Shown here piece after piece: positions 7,161-14,238 of a stretch of DNA of 23,945 nucleotides (position 1 is the first letter of the stretch; each line of letters begins with the position of its first letter). The notes beneath the pieces were generated by a model. It had not been told where the DNA came from. It was given only the letters and a program-made list of their open reading frames with translations, and searched no databases. The DNA is from DATJHM01 sp035493895 (GTDB taxonomy: Bacteria > Chloroflexota > Ktedonobacteria > Ktedonobacterales > Ktedonobacteraceae): the NCBI GenBank assembly GCA_035493895.1, contig DATJHM010000323.1, forward strand, positions 1-23,945, written 5' to 3'. The position numbers and the translations under genes were made by a program.

Positions 7161-7598
7161 CTACTTCTCCTTCATGCTTTAAATAATTGGTGGGCCTGTC
7201 ATTGCTATATGTATAAATACAAATATGATGTTAAGTATAACTTAGCATGAGGAAAAGGGCAAATAGAGCGAAAAAATATGGAAGAGAAGCGTATTGCTCA
7301 GTTGCTTTTTGGCCCAAAAAATGTTATCATTATTTTTAAGTGCATAACACCTTCCAGCCGTATTGTGATGGCTTCTCTCTCATTTTTCTACTGAGAAGTC
7401 CATTTCTAGTAGCTATTACTCCGTATCGTCCAGCTTCTATGAACCAGACAGCCGCCCGGATGTCGTTCTCTGTATACTGTTATTCCTGCTTCTCATTGCC
7501 TTGAATTGTGCGGCAGTGAGCAGTCGTACCCGAGCTATAGAGCGTAAACGACGAGCATCAACCCGGCAAATTCCCAGTAAGCAGGAGGAATCCCTTTT
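7161..7598. promoter_or_regulatory. Divergent intergenic region between the TIR gene and the zinc-finger gene
   Basis: This 438-bp AT-rich region holds no supported gene. It contains a dyad TAAGT-ATA-ACTTA at 7232-7244, about 75-85 bases upstream of the TIR gene start, which may be an operator. It also holds a candidate promoter for the zinc-finger gene at 7302-7330 and a short inverted repeat TGTTAT/ATAACA (7322-7327, 7344-7349). A plus-strand open frame with one hydrophobic segment is present around 7459-7653 but lacks any start codon upstream of that segment. Confidence 0.5.
7302..7330 (+). promoter_or_regulatory. Candidate promoter with palindrome in the spacer
   Basis: TTGCTT (7302-7307) and TATCAT (7325-7330) are separated by 17 bp. 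The spacer carries an exact palindrome, TTTTTGG-C-CCAAAAA (7306-7320), where a repressor or MerR-type regulator could act. If used, it gives a leader of about 260 nt before the ATG at 7599. Confidence 0.35.
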
Positions 7599-7829
7599 AT
7601 GTCCAGGATGCTTTATACTCAGATCAAACAGTCAGCAGGTTTGGATGCCCTGACATGTTGTATTTGTGACAGCGGTCATCATTTGACGGCTCGTTGCGCC
7701 TATTGTGGCGAGGTCGTATGCCGTGATCACCAGCAGAAAGTCCAGATGAACAAAAAAGGCATCGTGATCATGTGCCAGAGCTGTGTGCCCCTTTATGAAG
7801 TGCTGGTGTGTACAACGTACGCTTGCTAA
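7599..7829 (+). CDS. Small cross-brace zinc-finger protein, function unknown
   Basis: A 76-aa protein with eight regularly spaced candidate zinc ligands: C20-x2-C23, C33-x2-C36, C41-x2-H44 and C59-x2-C62. This order resembles two-zinc cross-brace folds (B-box, RING or AN1-like) more than a simple zinc ribbon. A strong AGGAGG (7583-7588) precedes the ATG by 10 bases, supporting a real gene despite its size. It is divergent from the TIR-NB-ARC-TPR gene and converges on the PfkB kinase gene. I do not recognise a specific family. A protein-protein or nucleic-acid binding role is possible; no function is assigned. Confidence 0.7.
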   Translation: MSRMLYTQIKQSAGLDALTCCICDSGHHLTARCAYCGEVVCRDHQQKVQMNKKGIVIMCQSCVPLYEVLVCTTYAC

Positions 7830-7853
7830 TAGTATTTTTTATGGAGCATGGAT

Positions 7854-8729
7854 TTATCTTTGCATGAGCAGGCGTGTGGAAACCTCGCTGAGATTGGGAA
7901 TGCCAAGGATGCCCTGTTGTTCAATGGAGAATGAAGCAACACAGTTGGCAAAATCGACTGCCTGTTCGGGATCTTTATAGCGATAGAGATGGGTAAGAAA
8001 GGCAGCGGCGAAGACATCGCCTGCACCGGTTGGATCAACCTCATGTGCCGGATAAGCCGGAAGACGCGTGGTCTCGCCATGGCGAAAAAGAGTGGCGCCA
8101 TGGCGACCATCGGTGGCAACCAGTAATGGCACCTGCATGCTCCAATGCGTCAGGATCGCATCCGCCTCGCTTCTCTCTCCATTGGCGAACGGCAAGAGAT
8201 CATCATGGCTCAGAATAAGCACATCAAGCAGCGGTAATACCTGTTCGGCCTCGCTCCAGGGCGTAGGCCAGACGCGTCCATCCTGACTATCCCAGCGTCG
8301 TAACCAGCCCTGTGGCGTAGCCGCAACGATGCGTCCAGCTTGCCGTGGAAAGAGCCGGACAAGATCAGGAGAGAGCTCCTGGGCCAGTGGACCGAGCAGG
8401 ATGATCGGGGCCGTACGCCAGTCCTCGGGTATGTCCTGTTGCTCTATGTCTGCACTGCGTGCGTGGAGATACTGGGTGCGGAAGCCATCAACGTACTGAT
8501 TGATAAACGTCGTGGTGTGCTGTGAAGGACGTATATGGAGCGCAATCTCTGGGAGATGCCGGGGGAGTTCAGCCATGAATTGCGCATCGGCACAGGTCAC
8601 GATAGCCGCGGCTAATCCTAAATGATGGGCGGTCAGGGCCGCAAATGTAACGGTTCCACCCGCTGTATAGCTACCGTTGGCGTGTAAATCGCGGGCCACA
8701 TGCCCAATGGTCAGAAATTCAGGCGTCAT
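7854..8729 (-). CDS. PfkB-family carbohydrate kinase, substrate unknown
   Basis: A 291-aa ribokinase-fold sugar or nucleoside kinase. The N-terminal signature FLTIGHVARDL (5-15) and the GG of YTAGGTV (21-27) fit the substrate-binding half. DPTGAGDVFAAAF at 232-244 is the PfkB signature 2, with D238 as catalytic base and the glycines as the anion hole. The ATG at 8729 has AAGGAG about 11 bases upstream; the frame is open 11 codons further to a GTG without a better site. It lies 311 bases downstream of khpB on the same strand and is probably transcribed separately. The sequence differs clearly from the KDG kinase in this window. Which sugar it uses cannot be told. Confidence 0.88.
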   Translation of the reverse strand: MTPEFLTIGHVARDLHANGSYTAGGTVTFAALTAHHLGLAAAIVTCADAQFMAELPRHLPEIALHIRPSQHTTTFINQYVDGFRTQYLHARSADIEQQDIPEDWRTAPIILLGPLAQELSPDLVRLFPRQAGRIVAATPQGWLRRWDSQDGRVWPTPWSEAEQVLPLLDVLILSHDDLLPFANGERSEADAILTHWSMQVPLLVATDGRHGATLFRHGETTRLPAYPAHEVDPTGAGDVFAAAFLTHLYRYKDPEQAVDFANCVASFSIEQQGILGIPNLSEVSTRLLMQR

Positions 8730-9040
8730 AGATGTGGTAACTCCTTCCCCTGGCGGGCCCACAGTGTTAGCCGATTCGATTCAGTAAAAATATCTTACCT
8801 GAACGGCAATATGGTTTCTTTGCTCATGGAAATGCTGGTACCTGGAAGATATAAGAAGAGTTCCCGTGCCGGGTTGTGCAGTATCGTGACCCGGCTACGA
8901 GCTATGTTGGGAGCTACCTGACCAGTGCATCTTCACATTGACCTTTTTAGGATTGCTTGCTTCATAGATGGCGAATACGTCCCGTCGCTACTTCCAGATG
9001 CGGCATGAATCCTTTCTCAACCGTTCTGGGAGAATTAAAA
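8730..9040. other. Intergenic region between khpB and the PfkB gene, with one hairpin
   Basis: No gene is supported here. The one clear structure is a stem GCCGGGT (8868-8874) pairing with ACCCGGC (8889-8895) around 14 bases. It lies in the probable 5' leader of the PfkB gene or the 3' trailer of khpB. There is no T tract next to it, so I do not call it an intrinsic terminator, and I recognise no riboswitch class. Confidence 0.45.
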
Positions 9041-9976
9041 TTAGCGGCCAGGGCGTTTTAGCGAGATGACGACACGGCGTTCATCCCCTTCTCCAATACT
9101 TTCTGTACTGATGTCTTTGCTCTCAGAAAGCGCGATATGGACGATACGGCGCTCATGAGGAGGCATAGCTTCGAGGGCAATCGAGCGACGATAGTTGCGT
9201 ACCTGCTGTGCAACTCGTAGCGCCAGGGAACGCAGATTCTCTTCACGACGTTCGCGATAGTTTTCGGCATCAACGATAATGCGCATACGATGTTTGGTAC
9301 GGTGGCTGACAATGAGATTCACCAGGAGTTGCAATGCTGCCAGTGTCTCACCTCTTCTGCCGATCAACAGACCCAGATTCTCATTAATGCCATGAATATT
9401 GAGGGTCAACGGATTGTTTGATCGCACCTGTACAGTGGCGTGAATGTTCATATAGCGTAACACATTTTGTAAGACATCGACCGTGATTTCGATATCTTCG
9501 CGAGAAGGATTCTCTACGTTTTGCAGGCGATTTCCTTCTTCCGCTTCACGGACTTCCGTTTCCTGAGGTGGGACCAGAGAGAATGGTGCAGCAACCTCGG
9601 TTGAAGGAATGAAAGGCAGAGATTCTTCATCTTCCTCCTCTTCATATTCTTCATCCTCCTCTTCCTCTTCCTCATCGTCGTAGAGCTCTTCCTCTTCTTC
9701 TTCGTCGTAGAGCTCTTCCTCCTCCTCATCGAGGGGCATATCTGGACCATCGGGGCCAAGGATCGCGTCTGCCATCTCTGGTGTAATGACTGCACTGGCA
9801 TGCGTAGGACGGGGAGTCACGCGGACACGTGCATCTCTGCCACCCAGGCCAAAAGCACCACGGCTGGGTTCTTGTAATACAGTCACATCAACTTCATCAC
9901 GGCGTTTCCCCAGGCGAGACAGAGCCTGCATGACTGCTTCATCAACACTTTTGCCACTAGCCTCTATGCTGTCCAC
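9041..9976 (-). CDS. khpB: RNA-binding protein KhpB/Jag (Jag-N, KH, R3H)
   Basis: A 311-aa cytosolic RNA-binding protein. The Jag-N domain is at about residues 1-55 (IEASGKSVDEAV, GAFGLGGRDARV). A very acidic, low-complexity linker spans about 83-119. The KH domain follows (about 163-235) with the GxxG loop GRRG at 206-209. The R3H domain follows (about 240-305) with R276-x3-H280 in PPHERRIVH. The GTG at 9976 is chosen because GGAGG lies 9 bases upstream and Jag-N begins right after it; an ATG ten codons earlier lacks such a site. In Firmicutes this protein (Jag/EloR) pairs with KhpA, affects cell elongation, and is phosphorylated by the StkP kinase. It is the last gene of the rpmH operon, after a stem-loop. 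Confidence 0.93.
   Translation of the reverse strand: MDSIEASGKSVDEAVMQALSRLGKRRDEVDVTVLQEPSRGAFGLGGRDARVRVTPRPTHASAVITPEMADAILGPDGPDMPLDEEEEELYDEEEEEELYDDEEEEEEDEEYEEEEDEESLPFIPSTEVAAPFSLVPPQETEVREAEEGNRLQNVENPSREDIEITVDVLQNVLRYMNIHATVQVRSNNPLTLNIHGINENLGLLIGRRGETLAALQLLVNLIVSHRTKHRMRIIVDAENYRERREENLRSLALRVAQQVRNYRRSIALEAMPPHERRIVHIALSESKDISTESIGEGDERRVVISLKRPGR
9650..9741 (-). repeat. Acidic low-complexity repeat inside khpB
   Basis: On the plus strand the 20-mer starting TCGTCGTAGAGC occurs at 9675-9694 and again at 9702-9721, a 27-bp period, within a run of CTC/CTT triplets. It encodes EEEEELYD-type units in the linker between Jag-N and KH. Copy number may vary by slippage. Confidence 0.75.
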
Positions 9977-10080
9977 TGTTCCTTGCCTCCAATAAATAAC
10001 ACACATTCAGCAACGCCGTTCGTCTCTTCATCTATCGTGTTAGCTGAATGCAAGGTGAAAAATAGTATCTTTACTATTGT

Positions 10081-10125
10081 ACAATTGCAGCCTATGGAAA
10101 GTGAACACCTACAGGCTGCAATTGT
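10081..10125 (-). other. 13-bp stem-loop between yidC and khpB
   Basis: Arms 10081-10093 and 10113-10125 are exact reverse complements (ACAATTGCAGCCT) around a 19-base loop, starting five bases after the yidC stop codon. No T tract follows on the minus strand, so it is more likely an RNA-processing or 3'-protection element, or a partial terminator, than a full stop before khpB. Confidence 0.6.
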
Positions 10126-10129
10126 CTAT

Positions 10130-11215
10130 TTAGCTTCGTGATTTCTGCGCGCTACGGCGGCGAGCAGAAGCACTATTGCTACTCTTGCGACGACGTGTAT
10201 AGGTGGATGTTCCACCGGAACGTGGAGTGGTGGGGCGCATGTTCTGCGCAATTGGACCATTGCTGTCGCTCTCGCCCTCCTCTTCGTCGCTTTCGGCCTC
10301 TTCCGAAGAACGTTCACGCTCCTGTTGACGTTTGTTATTGCTACTGCGTTCGCTGATCGTGCTCTCTACAACTTTCGCTTGAGACGCAGCTTTGGGCTGG
10401 ATGTTCGGTGTCGTGAGAAGCGAACCCCAACCTGTTACGAAGTACTGCTGGATCGCCTGGAAGATAGACGAGACCGTCCAGTACAATGCCAGGCCCGAAG
10501 GGAAGTTCCAACCAATAAAGACCGTAAAGAGAGGCATAATATACTGCATCGTCTTCATGGTCTGAGCTGAGACATCGGCAACGTTCCCGCTAGCGGAAGA
10601 AGACTTCGTTTGAGTGAGCTGTACCGGTTTGGGTTGAGACATGCGCAATGAGATAAACGTCGCCAGACCAGCCAGAATTGGCAGGATATGCGTTGGATCT
10701 GGCAGGTTCAGTGGGAAGCTCCAGGGCACACCGGGCAGGATCGGGTGCAAGAAGGAGAGCCATGAGAACCAGCTAAAGGTCAGGTCCGGCATATGCGCAA
10801 ATTTGGGAATAAATGAATAGATATGGGAATTGATAACTTGCAGGTTATTCTGGCGCACTATTCCATCCAGTGCGTAAAAAAGGCCATACAGCACAGGAAG
10901 CTGAATGAGCAAGGGTAGACAACCTGCGACAGGATTGACCCCATATTCTTTGTATAACTGCTGGGTTGCTTGAGCTACGCCTTGCTGGTCTTTGCCATAT
11001 TTTTTGCGGATCTCGGCAATCTGTGGTTGCAATGCCTGCATTGCCTTGGTAGAACGCAGTTGCTGTAATGTGAGCGGAAACAGAATAAGTTTGATAATAA
11101 CGGTCAATACGACAATGGAGAGAGCGAAGTCACCGAAGAGATGATACAACACTACCAATCCATTAAATATTGGATAAGTAAAGACCAGATTGAATAAATC
11201 GAGAATAGCACCCAC
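10130..11215 (-). CDS. yidC: Membrane protein insertase YidC (Oxa1 family)
   Basis: A 361-aa polytopic inner-membrane insertase of the short, Gram-positive-like type without a large periplasmic domain. Hydrophobic segments include VVLTVIIKLILFPLTL, LLIQLPVLYGLFYAL, ILPILAGLATFISL and MPLFTVFIGWNFPSGLALYW. The conserved groove arginine is R54 in LQQLRSTKAMQ. A long charged tail (about 85 residues, acidic then Arg/Ser-rich) could contact ribosomes. GTG 11215 is chosen: AGGAG lies seven bases upstream and it starts four bases after the yidD stop. An ATG at 11251 would overlap yidD by 32 bases and has a weaker site. It works with YidD and SecYEG on membrane proteins. Confidence 0.93.
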   Translation of the reverse strand: MGAILDLFNLVFTYPIFNGLVVLYHLFGDFALSIVVLTVIIKLILFPLTLQQLRSTKAMQALQPQIAEIRKKYGKDQQGVAQATQQLYKEYGVNPVAGCLPLLIQLPVLYGLFYALDGIVRQNNLQVINSHIYSFIPKFAHMPDLTFSWFSWLSFLHPILPGVPWSFPLNLPDPTHILPILAGLATFISLRMSQPKPVQLTQTKSSSASGNVADVSAQTMKTMQYIMPLFTVFIGWNFPSGLALYWTVSSIFQAIQQYFVTGWGSLLTTPNIQPKAASQAKVVESTISERSSNNKRQQERERSSEEAESDEEEGESDSNGPIAQNMRPTTPRSGGTSTYTRRRKSSNSASARRRSAQKSRS

Positions 11216-11219
11216 TAGC

Positions 11220-11471
11220 TTACTCCTGCCTTCCTCGACCTGCCCGAACATTCAAGACTTCCGGAACAGGATCGTAGAGATCGCCGTGATACAGTGGGTG
11301 ACAACGTCCAATGCGCTTCACTGTCAGCCAACCGCCACGGAAAAAGCCAAAACGTTGTATCGCCTCATACCCATATTGCGAGCATGAAGGAATGAATCGA
11401 CACGATGAAGGCAGGACTACCGACAGCGTGTGTTGATAGAGCCGTATAAGACCTAGAGCAATGTATTTCAC
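11220..11471 (-). CDS. yidD: Membrane protein insertion efficiency factor YidD
   Basis: An 83-aa protein with the family signature CRFIPSCSQYGYEAI (residues 24-38) and GGWLTVKRIGRCHP (46-59), including C24, C30, C57 and H58. An amphipathic, hydrophobic N-terminus (ALGLIRLYQHTLSVVLP) fits its peripheral association with the inner membrane near YidC. The start is GTG. It follows rnpA by 61 bases and its stop lies four bases before the preferred yidC start, so translation of the two is probably coupled. Confidence 0.95.
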   Translation of the reverse strand: MKYIALGLIRLYQHTLSVVLPSSCRFIPSCSQYGYEAIQRFGFFRGGWLTVKRIGRCHPLYHGDLYDPVPEVLNVRAGRGRQE

Positions 11472-11532
11472 AGTTTTAGTGACCTCTGTATACCTCGAAA
11501 AACTACACGGACCTCTTTTTCAAGAAAGACGC

Positions 11533-11937
11533 CTAAACACTTGCCTCCGAAGCTCGCGATGGGGAGACAAGTAGATGCGTGCGACGTAGTAACGTTCTTA
11601 GTTCCAGTGTAATTACGGATGGCGACGCAACTAGTTGCGTGCGTTTCACCGTATCGAGTGTCACGATCTGATTTTTTACGCTGATGACCATGTCATAACC
11701 GCATGGAAGCTCAGCAAGAATTGGCCGCATTGCTTCACTGAGTAGACGTTTAATATAATTACGCGTCACTGCATGCTTGGAGATCCGTTTACTGACCACA
11801 AAGCCAATGCGTAAAGCCTGTTCATTATTTTCGCTCCAGGCGAGACTGAGCAGCCGAGATGTAATTCTACGTCCCTGCTGCTTCACTCGCTGGAAATCGC
11901 TGTTTTTACGTAAGCGGTATGCACGTTGTAGCGGCAC
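11533..11937 (-). CDS. rnpA: Ribonuclease P protein component
   Basis: A 134-aa basic protein that binds RNase P RNA and helps tRNA 5'-leader removal. The N-terminus YRLRKNSDFQRV and the RNR-type motif HAVTRNYIKRLLSE (55-68, with R59, N60, K63 and R64) are diagnostic. The length is slightly above the usual 110-120 because of a Ser/Arg-rich C-terminal extension. The start is GTG at 11937, 15 bases after the rpmH stop; the ATG at 11950 is out of frame. It is part of the rpmH operon. The RNase P RNA gene is not in the window. Confidence 0.95.
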   Translation of the reverse strand: MPLQRAYRLRKNSDFQRVKQQGRRITSRLLSLAWSENNEQALRIGFVVSKRISKHAVTRNYIKRLLSEAMRPILAELPCGYDMVISVKNQIVTLDTVKRTQLVASPSVITLELRTLLRRTHLLVSPSRASEASV

Positions 11938-11952
11938 AAGCGTCCCACATGC

Positions 11953-12087
11953 CTAGATGGTCAGGTTCCAGCGCCCTTTAGCTCTACGAGCCTTCAGGAC
12001 ACGGCGACCGTTGCGGGTAGACATACGCTTCATAAATCCATGTTCTCTTTTGCGCGGAATGCGCTTTGGTTGCCAGGTACGTTTCAT
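11953..12087 (-). CDS. rpmH: 50S ribosomal protein L34
   Basis: A 44-aa, very basic protein too short for most ORF cut-offs. The N-terminus MKRTWQPKRI, the internal HGFMKRMSTRNGRRVL and the C-terminal RRAKGRW match bacterial L34 almost throughout. The ATG at 12087 has GGAGGAGAG shortly upstream. It is the first gene of rpmH-rnpA-yidD-yidC-khpB and sits about 40 bases below a consensus promoter. dnaA, often divergent from rpmH, is not beside it here; an FHA-protein gene is. Confidence 0.97.
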   Translation of the reverse strand: MKRTWQPKRIPRKREHGFMKRMSTRNGRRVLKARRAKGRWNLTI

Positions 12088-12125
12088 TTTAACCCTTTCT
12101 CTCCTCCACTCGAGATATCCCGTAG

Positions 12126-12154
12126 ATTATAGCGAGTATAATCCTGACTGTCAA
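12126..12154 (-). promoter_or_regulatory. Consensus sigma-70 promoter of the rpmH operon
   Basis: Read on the minus strand, TTGACA (12149-12154) and TATAAT (12126-12131) are both perfect hexamers with exactly 17 bp between them. Transcription would start near 12119, giving a leader of about 30 nt with the L34 ribosome binding site. Such a match is what one expects for a highly expressed ribosomal protein operon. Confidence 0.9.
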
Positions 12155-12169
12155 TTCTAACGAAGGAGG

Positions 12170-12823
12170 TTACTGAGTTTTGAAACGCAGGAGGACGCGA
12201 CCAAGCTTGACCTCGTCGTTGTCGTGCAGCGGCGTGGGGGTCTTGCCCGCGAGACGCTGTCGATTCAAAAAGGTAAAGTTGGTGCTGTTTTCGTCTTCCA
12301 GCATGTACTGGCCATTCTCGTTGAAGATGCGCGCATGCAGCCGCGAAACGCCACCCTCTTCTCCTCCATGTGGGGTCAGATCGACATCCGGGAAGATGTT
12401 GCTGACGGCATCTTCGCGTCCAATCGTAATATTGTCTTTGCCGCTCAGGTCAAATTCCTGACTGTTGGCTTCGACAATCAATCTGGCCTGCAACGCTCCG
12501 CTACCATTGCTGATGGCAGATCCAACGGGTGCCGCCTGTGCCGGTTCGCTGGGGGGCGGTGGTGGTGTGAACGACGCCGCAGGAGCAGCCGCCGCGCCCA
12601 CCAGACTCACGCCGCAATTTGAACAGAAGGCTTCGCCTGCCGGGTTCGCGGCTCCACAGGAGGAGCAGATTTGCGTACCACCACTTGCCGCTACAGATGC
12701 AGCGGGCGCGGCAGGACTTGCTACTGCGCTCTGCGCTGGAGCCGCACTCAGTGGCTCACCACATTCGTCGCAAAATGCCGAACCATCGGGGTTGTCATGT
12801 CCGAGAGAGCATTTGACTGTCAT
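12170..12823 (-). CDS. Zinc-ribbon FHA-domain protein
   Basis: A 217-aa predicted cytosolic phosphothreonine reader. Two short zinc ribbons open the protein: C5/H9 with C18-x2-C21, and C53-x2-C56 with C67-x2-C70. An Ala/Pro-rich linker (about 75-110) leads to an FHA domain (about 113-215) with IGR at 134-136, SRLH at 160-163, and an ENSTNFTFLN segment at 178-187 in place of the usual NGT loop. ATG 12823 has AAGGA eight bases upstream. It is the last gene of the kinase/phosphatase cluster, 126 bases after the VWA gene, and just upstream of the rpmH promoter. It probably binds a phosphorylated partner made by the neighbouring kinase. Confidence 0.9.
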   Translation of the reverse strand: MTVKCSLGHDNPDGSAFCDECGEPLSAAPAQSAVASPAAPAASVAASGGTQICSSCGAANPAGEAFCSNCGVSLVGAAAAPAASFTPPPPPSEPAQAAPVGSAISNGSGALQARLIVEANSQEFDLSGKDNITIGREDAVSNIFPDVDLTPHGGEEGGVSRLHARIFNENGQYMLEDENSTNFTFLNRQRLAGKTPTPLHDNDEVKLGRVLLRFKTQ

Positions 12824-12949
12824 AGTATGTATCCTTCTTTCATTTGTATGTTGTAGCCGGTTCTATGCTATGGGGACGTTTTGCGCGTTGCCCCTGATAT
12901 CGCGGGTGCACGAGACGTCTCTCACGTCATGGCTGGATTGCTACCGATT

Positions 12950-14188
12950 TTATGGGAGCAGGTCATCCAGGCGCTGGGTGAGCTTACGGGTTTTGTTCCC
13001 AATCGACTTCACCTGATCCTGTGAAATTTGCTGTCCCTGGTTAATTTGTTCCAACGCTGCCTGCGTTTCCTGGTCCAGCACGCGAGTTACGTTTGGAGCC
13101 AGACGCGTGGTCGCCTTTCCGGTGCGCTTGTATTCATCCAGGACGCGTGTGACCAGCCGATTGGCGTTTGCTTTCTCGGCAAAGTTCATGACCAGAGCAT
13201 TCACCTGCGCTGCCTGTTGCGCATCGTTGGTAAATGTGACTTTGATGTCCTCGCGAATGCGCTCGCTGACTAATCCTGCAATCGGCACATCATAGCTGAG
13301 TTCTACCTGAGCGATGCGGAAGAGACCGGCAGGACGCGGATCGATCATCAGCTCGATCAACACAGACTGCGCGGCATCCTTCTCCAGATCTCCTAGCGTA
13401 ATGACTGCCTGACGGTCTGAAAGGGATGCCTGATCTATATCGCGGATCAAAGGCAATACTTTCACCGCTTTGCGCGGAGTCACACCAGCGGGCAGGCGCA
13501 AGGTAAGGGTGGCATTGCGTACGGCAACGGCGACGGCACTCTGTAATTGTTGCTGGAAGATGGTCATTGCATCCTGCGGAGAGCGAATAAATTCAGCAGG
13601 CGTACCACCACTGAGCTGACCAACGTCATCGAGCAAGGTTTCGTCCCAATCGGAGCCGATGCCTAAAGGATAGATCGAGATGCCTGCTGCGGCGGCATCA
13701 CGTGCGAGCTGGCGGCAGCGATCGGTATCGCCGTATGTGACACCATCGGTGAGCAGGATCATGCGATTGATGGCGTTCGGAATATTCCAGCGCCTCAGCT
13801 CATTCAGACCCTGGATCATGCCCAGAGACATAGTCGTCCCTCCGGCATCCAGGATGCGGTCGATGGCGGCCTTCATGCCAGGCTTATCATTTGCAGGCAT
13901 AGAAGGAATGATGACCTGGGATGTATCGTCAAAAATGACTACGGATATATAGTCAGTTGGCTCCAGACGATCGATGACCATTTTGACCGCTTCGCGTACA
14001 TTTTTTAACTTTGCGCCTCTCATGGAGCCTGAATGGTCAATCACCAGGGCAAAATTAAGTGGCATACGCACCTGTGCCATAATTTCTGTTGGCTTGGCAT
14101 CCAATAAGACGTATGCGACCTGGCTGCCACCTGTGACGGGCATAAAATCTTTACCCAACTGGTGGGCCAATGTTACCTCTCCGGGCAT
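12950..14188 (-). CDS. von Willebrand factor A domain protein with intact MIDAS
   Basis: A 412-aa protein with a VWA domain at about residues 44-220. The metal-ion-dependent adhesion site is complete: DHSGS at 51-55, threonine in GGTTM near 118, and TDG at 147-149. After it comes a beta-rich region with no recognised enzyme motif (about 220-335) and a helical, Gln/Lys-rich C-terminus. No signal peptide or membrane segment is seen, so it is probably cytosolic and mediates protein contacts. ATG 14188 has AAAGGAG 10 bases upstream. It starts 50 bases after the zinc-ribbon PP2C stop, implying one operon with kinase and phosphatases. The exact role is unknown. Confidence 0.9.
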   Translation of the reverse strand: MPGEVTLAHQLGKDFMPVTGGSQVAYVLLDAKPTEIMAQVRMPLNFALVIDHSGSMRGAKLKNVREAVKMVIDRLEPTDYISVVIFDDTSQVIIPSMPANDKPGMKAAIDRILDAGGTTMSLGMIQGLNELRRWNIPNAINRMILLTDGVTYGDTDRCRQLARDAAAAGISIYPLGIGSDWDETLLDDVGQLSGGTPAEFIRSPQDAMTIFQQQLQSAVAVAVRNATLTLRLPAGVTPRKAVKVLPLIRDIDQASLSDRQAVITLGDLEKDAAQSVLIELMIDPRPAGLFRIAQVELSYDVPIAGLVSERIREDIKVTFTNDAQQAAQVNALVMNFAEKANANRLVTRVLDEYKRTGKATTRLAPNVTRVLDQETQAALEQINQGQQISQDQVKSIGNKTRKLTQRLDDLLP

Positions 14189-14238
14189 AATAATACAGCT
14201 CCTTTCGCGTCGGCTGGCCCTAGTATATCATATGAATA

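Noticed and set aside
7459..7653. Plus-strand frame encoding a hydrophobic segment followed by a basic stretch, upstream of the zinc-finger gene
   Set aside because: It looks like a small membrane protein, but the frame has no ATG, GTG or TTG before the hydrophobic segment and it overlaps the start of a well-supported gene. A sequencing frameshift could change this view.
8868..8895. GC-rich 7-bp stem upstream of the PfkB gene, considered as a terminator, tRNA fragment or riboswitch
   Set aside because: There is no T tract, no tRNA consensus arms, and no recognisable aptamer core; it is mentioned only as a structure in the intergenic entry.
12912..12921. 10-bp palindrome GAGACGTCTC in the VWA-FHA gap
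   Set aside because: It is too short to claim as a terminator or operator and has no T tract next to it.
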